In this document: piece after piece, positions 61,762 to 64,000 of the stretch
How the letters are laid out: the number at the start of each line of letters is the position of its first letter
How positions within the stretch are numbered: the first letter of the stretch is position 1
Origin: Cyclobacteriaceae bacterium
Lineage (GTDB): Bacteria > Bacteroidota > Bacteroidia > Cytophagales > Cyclobacteriaceae
Length of the DNA: 64,000 bases
NCBI GenBank assembly: GCA_028284125.1
Contig: JANQSI010000017.1
Span: 1 to 64,000, forward strand
Direction of reading: 5' to 3'
Notes under the pieces: generated by a model
What the model saw: the letters and a program-made list of their open reading frames with translations, nothing else
The model's database searches: none
Told to the model about the DNA's origin: nothing
Translations under genes and position numbers: made by a program

Positions 61762-63483
61762 ATGCGATTCTTAAGTTTCCTAACCATAGCTGTATTGGTG
61801 TGTATTTCATGTCAACCATCAGCACCAAGTTTTAGTGTCGAAGTTTCATTCTCAGAATCAATTTCCACCGATTCATATGATGGAAGATTGCTATTACTTC
61901 TTTCTACCGACGAAAGTCAAGAACCTCGATTTCAGATCTCTGATGGTGTAAATACACAAATTGTCTTTGGGAAAAATGTGGAAGCATTTACTCCTGGTCA
62001 ATCAATAAGTTTTGATGGTTCAGAATTTGGCTATCCGATCGAAAATTTGATGAATGTAAATCCCGGTGAGTATTGGGTACAAGCACTTTTACATACCTAT
62101 GAAACCTTTGAATTATCAACTGGTCACACAGTGAAACTACCAATGGATAATGGTGAAGGTCAACAATGGAATCGATCGCCTGGAAATCTCTACAGCACAC
62201 CGGTAAAGGTCGAGATCAACCCGAAAGGCAATACAAGTATTTCCATTGTGATGGATCAGGAAATTCCACCCATTGAACCACCAGAGGATACCGAATGGAT
62301 CAAACATATTAAAATGAAAAGTGATTTGCTTAGTGAATTCTGGGGTCGAGATATGTACTTAGGAGCTCATGTGTTGTTGCCGAAAGGTTTTGATGATCAT
62401 CCAGAGGCAAAATATCCATTGATGATTTTTCATGGACACTTTCCATATGACTTTGGCGGCTTCAGAACTACTCCACCAGATCCAAACATGGAGCCGGACT
62501 ATTCCTCTCGTTTTAATTTGAAAGGCTATAATATCATTCAGCAGCAGGAAGCTTATGATCAATACCAGCAATGGATAAGTGACGATTTTCCAAGATTCTT
62601 GATCATTGAAATCCAACACCCCACTCCTTATTACGATGATTCTTATGCAGTTAATTCTGCGAGCCAAGGTCCTTGGGGAGATGCAATCACCTATGAGCTT
62701 ATTCCTTATATCGAAAAGATGTTTAGAGGCCAAGGCGAACCATGGTCAAGATTTCTTTATGGTGGCTCAACTGGTGGATGGGAAGCACTTGCCGTTCAGG
62801 TCTTGTATCCGAACGACTACAATGGTTGCTTTGCTGCTTGCCCGGACCCAATTGATTTCCGAGCTTATTGCCAGACAAACATCTATGAACATGAAAACGC
62901 CTATTACTACGAAGGTCCAAACAGAAAAGACCTGGTACCTGGACGCCGAGATTACTTAGGAAAAGTCTCTGCCTCGCTTCGAGACATGAATTATAAAGAA
63001 CTAGCTCTTGGTGATAAATCACGATCCGGTCAGCAATGGGATATCTGGGAAGCCACGTACTCTCCTCAAGGTCCGGATGGTTATCCGGTTCGATTGTGGG
63101 ACAAGTACACCGGCGATATAAACCAGGAGGTGGCGAAATACTGGCAAGAAAACTATGATCTTAGGTACATTTTAGAGCGAGATTGGTCTACGCTCGGTGA
63201 AAAGCTGGAAGGCAAAATCAACATTTACTGTGGGGACATGGACAATTACTACCTCAACAATGCTGTATACCTGATGGAAGAATTTCTTGAAAATACTACT
63301 AACCCTTACTACGGTGGTGAAGTAGATTATGGTGATCGGGCAGAGCATTGTTGGAATGGCGACCAAGAAAATCCAAACCATATTTCCCGGTTGCGATACA
63401 ATACCATGTACGTTGATAAAATCATGAAACGTATCCAGGAGAGTGCCCCAAGAGGGGCTGATCTCACAAGCTGGAGGTATTAA
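61762..63483 (+). CDS. esterase-like alpha/beta hydrolase lipoprotein
   Basis: Predicted lipoprotein of 573 residues, lipobox VCISC near residue 17. Residues about 20-190 form a beta-rich N-terminal domain; the rest resembles esterase/enterochelin-esterase-like alpha/beta hydrolases, with YPLMIFHGHFPYDFGGF and the nucleophile elbow GGSTGGWEA (Ser336). A His in AEHCWNGDQ near residue 535 may complete the triad. Substrate unknown. It belongs to the run of exported hydrolases with the penicillin acylase and M1 peptidase genes. Confidence 0.82.
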   Translation: MRFLSFLTIAVLVCISCQPSAPSFSVEVSFSESISTDSYDGRLLLLLSTDESQEPRFQISDGVNTQIVFGKNVEAFTPGQSISFDGSEFGYPIENLMNVNPGEYWVQALLHTYETFELSTGHTVKLPMDNGEGQQWNRSPGNLYSTPVKVEINPKGNTSISIVMDQEIPPIEPPEDTEWIKHIKMKSDLLSEFWGRDMYLGAHVLLPKGFDDHPEAKYPLMIFHGHFPYDFGGFRTTPPDPNMEPDYSSRFNLKGYNIIQQQEAYDQYQQWISDDFPRFLIIEIQHPTPYYDDSYAVNSASQGPWGDAITYELIPYIEKMFRGQGEPWSRFLYGGSTGGWEALAVQVLYPNDYNGCFAACPDPIDFRAYCQTNIYEHENAYYYEGPNRKDLVPGRRDYLGKVSASLRDMNYKELALGDKSRSGQQWDIWEATYSPQGPDGYPVRLWDKYTGDINQEVAKYWQENYDLRYILERDWSTLGEKLEGKINIYCGDMDNYYLNNAVYLMEEFLENTTNPYYGGEVDYGDRAEHCWNGDQENPNHISRLRYNTMYVDKIMKRIQESAPRGADLTSWRY

Positions 63484-63535
63484 TTTAATGGCAACAAGTA
63501 ATATGGCTTGGAATATGAACCATGGATACAATCCA

Positions 63536-64000
63536 TTATAGTATGAAAAGCTTCTTAATTATCTTATCTCGCATTTTGTAATAGGTCTTCGCATATTCTC
63601 GAGACGCAGATCTTAATCCTGAATTGCAAAATATTCCTATAGTAAGGTCTTTGTGTGGTAAATAGTATAGATCTGTTCTCATACCAATTCCGCTTCCTGA
63701 ATGGCCAATGATGAGTTTATAAGGAAAGCCCTTATCTGCTTCAAGTCCCAGGCCGTAATCCGGATTTTTTTCATTGTTCCAAGTCATCATTTCCTTCATG
63801 ATTTCCTTGTTTAATATCTCTCCCTTCATTAGATCTTCCAAAAAATTTGCTGCCTCCTCGATTGGAGCGTAAATTCCATCATCTCCACTGTACCAATTGG
63901 TCGTTTCAACGGTTTGGCTGGTCAAGTTTTCAGTAATAGCATCCTTATTCAGATCCCCATAATGGTTGATCATTTTTGGAGGGGTTTGTTTGTAATATGT
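63536..64000 (-). CDS. serine hydrolase (beta-lactamase-like), C-terminal part
   Basis: Only the C-terminal 155 residues lie in the window; the frame stays open to the edge at 64000, so the first Met (63973) is not the start. IGHSGSGIGMRTDLYYLP corresponds to the third catalytic motif (HSG) of the S12/class C beta-lactamase-like family, and the final residues are basic. The nucleophile and Tyr motifs must lie beyond the edge. Third such hydrolase in the window. Convergent with the esterase gene. Confidence 0.85.
   Translation of the reverse strand, partial: TYYKQTPPKMINHYGDLNKDAITENLTSQTVETTNWYSGDDGIYAPIEEAANFLEDLMKGEILNKEIMKEMMTWNNEKNPDYGLGLEADKGFPYKLIIGHSGSGIGMRTDLYYLPHKDLTIGIFCNSGLRSASREYAKTYYKMRDKIIKKLFIL

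Noticed and set aside
62359-62733. 124-residue minus-strand frame
   Set aside because: Antisense to the esterase gene, with no independent support.

Overview
The window looks like chromosomal DNA of a marine-type Bacteroidota, most plausibly a Cytophagales relative of Roseivirga, Ekhidna or Reichenbachiella. That placement is inference from content: Bacteroidota-type -7 boxes (TAnnTTTG) upstream of several genes, almost no Shine-Dalgarno sequences, many secreted or lipoprotein beta-propeller proteins, an IcmF fused mutase, a CarboxypepD_reg-like protein, TonB, and membrane-anchored AraC and LytTR regulators. Base composition is AT-leaning throughout. No phage, insertion sequence, CRISPR array or recognisable defence island is visible.

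Layout. 1-31: 5' end of a minus-strand tRNA-Ser. 134-6033 (minus): a tightly packed seven-gene operon, in transcription order LPG-synthase-like membrane protein, GT2 glycosyltransferase, small acidic protein, GAF-SpoIIE phosphatase, NodB deacetylase, TatD nuclease and type I asparaginase. Most junctions are 4-8 base stop/start overlaps, some with GTG or TTG starts. Divergent from it is ruvC. 6718-9816: an accessory stretch with a HigBA toxin-antitoxin pair, a DUF5946-like protein, a haloalkane dehalogenase and a DUF2279-like protein. 10087-19086: two very large secreted Asp-box (VPS10/sortilin-like) proteins flank a serine hydrolase, followed by a membrane AraC regulator. 19159-27159: WD40, PD40, YHYH/Calx-beta and related exported proteins. 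27286-31467: icmF, a DsrE-like protein and tRNA-Pro. 31625-37942: a 58-residue membrane protein, a PD40 protein, a LytTR regulator, a serine hydrolase and two exported proteins. 37946-47109: two PadR plus orphan FtsX/MacB-type permease loci bracket an S41 peptidase and a sulfite dehydrogenase/cytochrome c pair. 47125-54082: chemoreceptor, FGE-sulfatase-fold protein, TAXI-type lipoprotein, M29-like lipoprotein and TonB. 54213-64000: AraC regulator, three small cytoplasmic proteins, penicillin acylase, M1 peptidase, esterase and a truncated serine hydrolase at the edge.

The main theme is extracellular hydrolysis and sensing: about half of the genes carry signal peptides or lipoboxes, and many are hydrolases or beta-propellers. 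The PadR/permease loci and the membrane regulators probably tune envelope functions.

The non-coding DNA is unusually informative. It has two separate degenerate arrays with strict 21-bp phasing, one built of 42-bp units, and a short exact 21-bp duplication elsewhere. There is an inverted pair of about 80-bp palindromic elements 10.8 kb apart, several REP-like hairpins, and a duplicated icmF 3' end that still spells nearly the same C-terminus. Perfect or near-perfect hairpins end 1-2 nt before two start codons, and a pair of identical 15-bp palindromes sits on the padR promoter. No single unambiguous new system was found. The strongest candidates for something undescribed are the 21-bp arrays, the start-codon hairpins and the paired Asp-box locus. 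All identifications were made by reading; none was confirmed by a database search.
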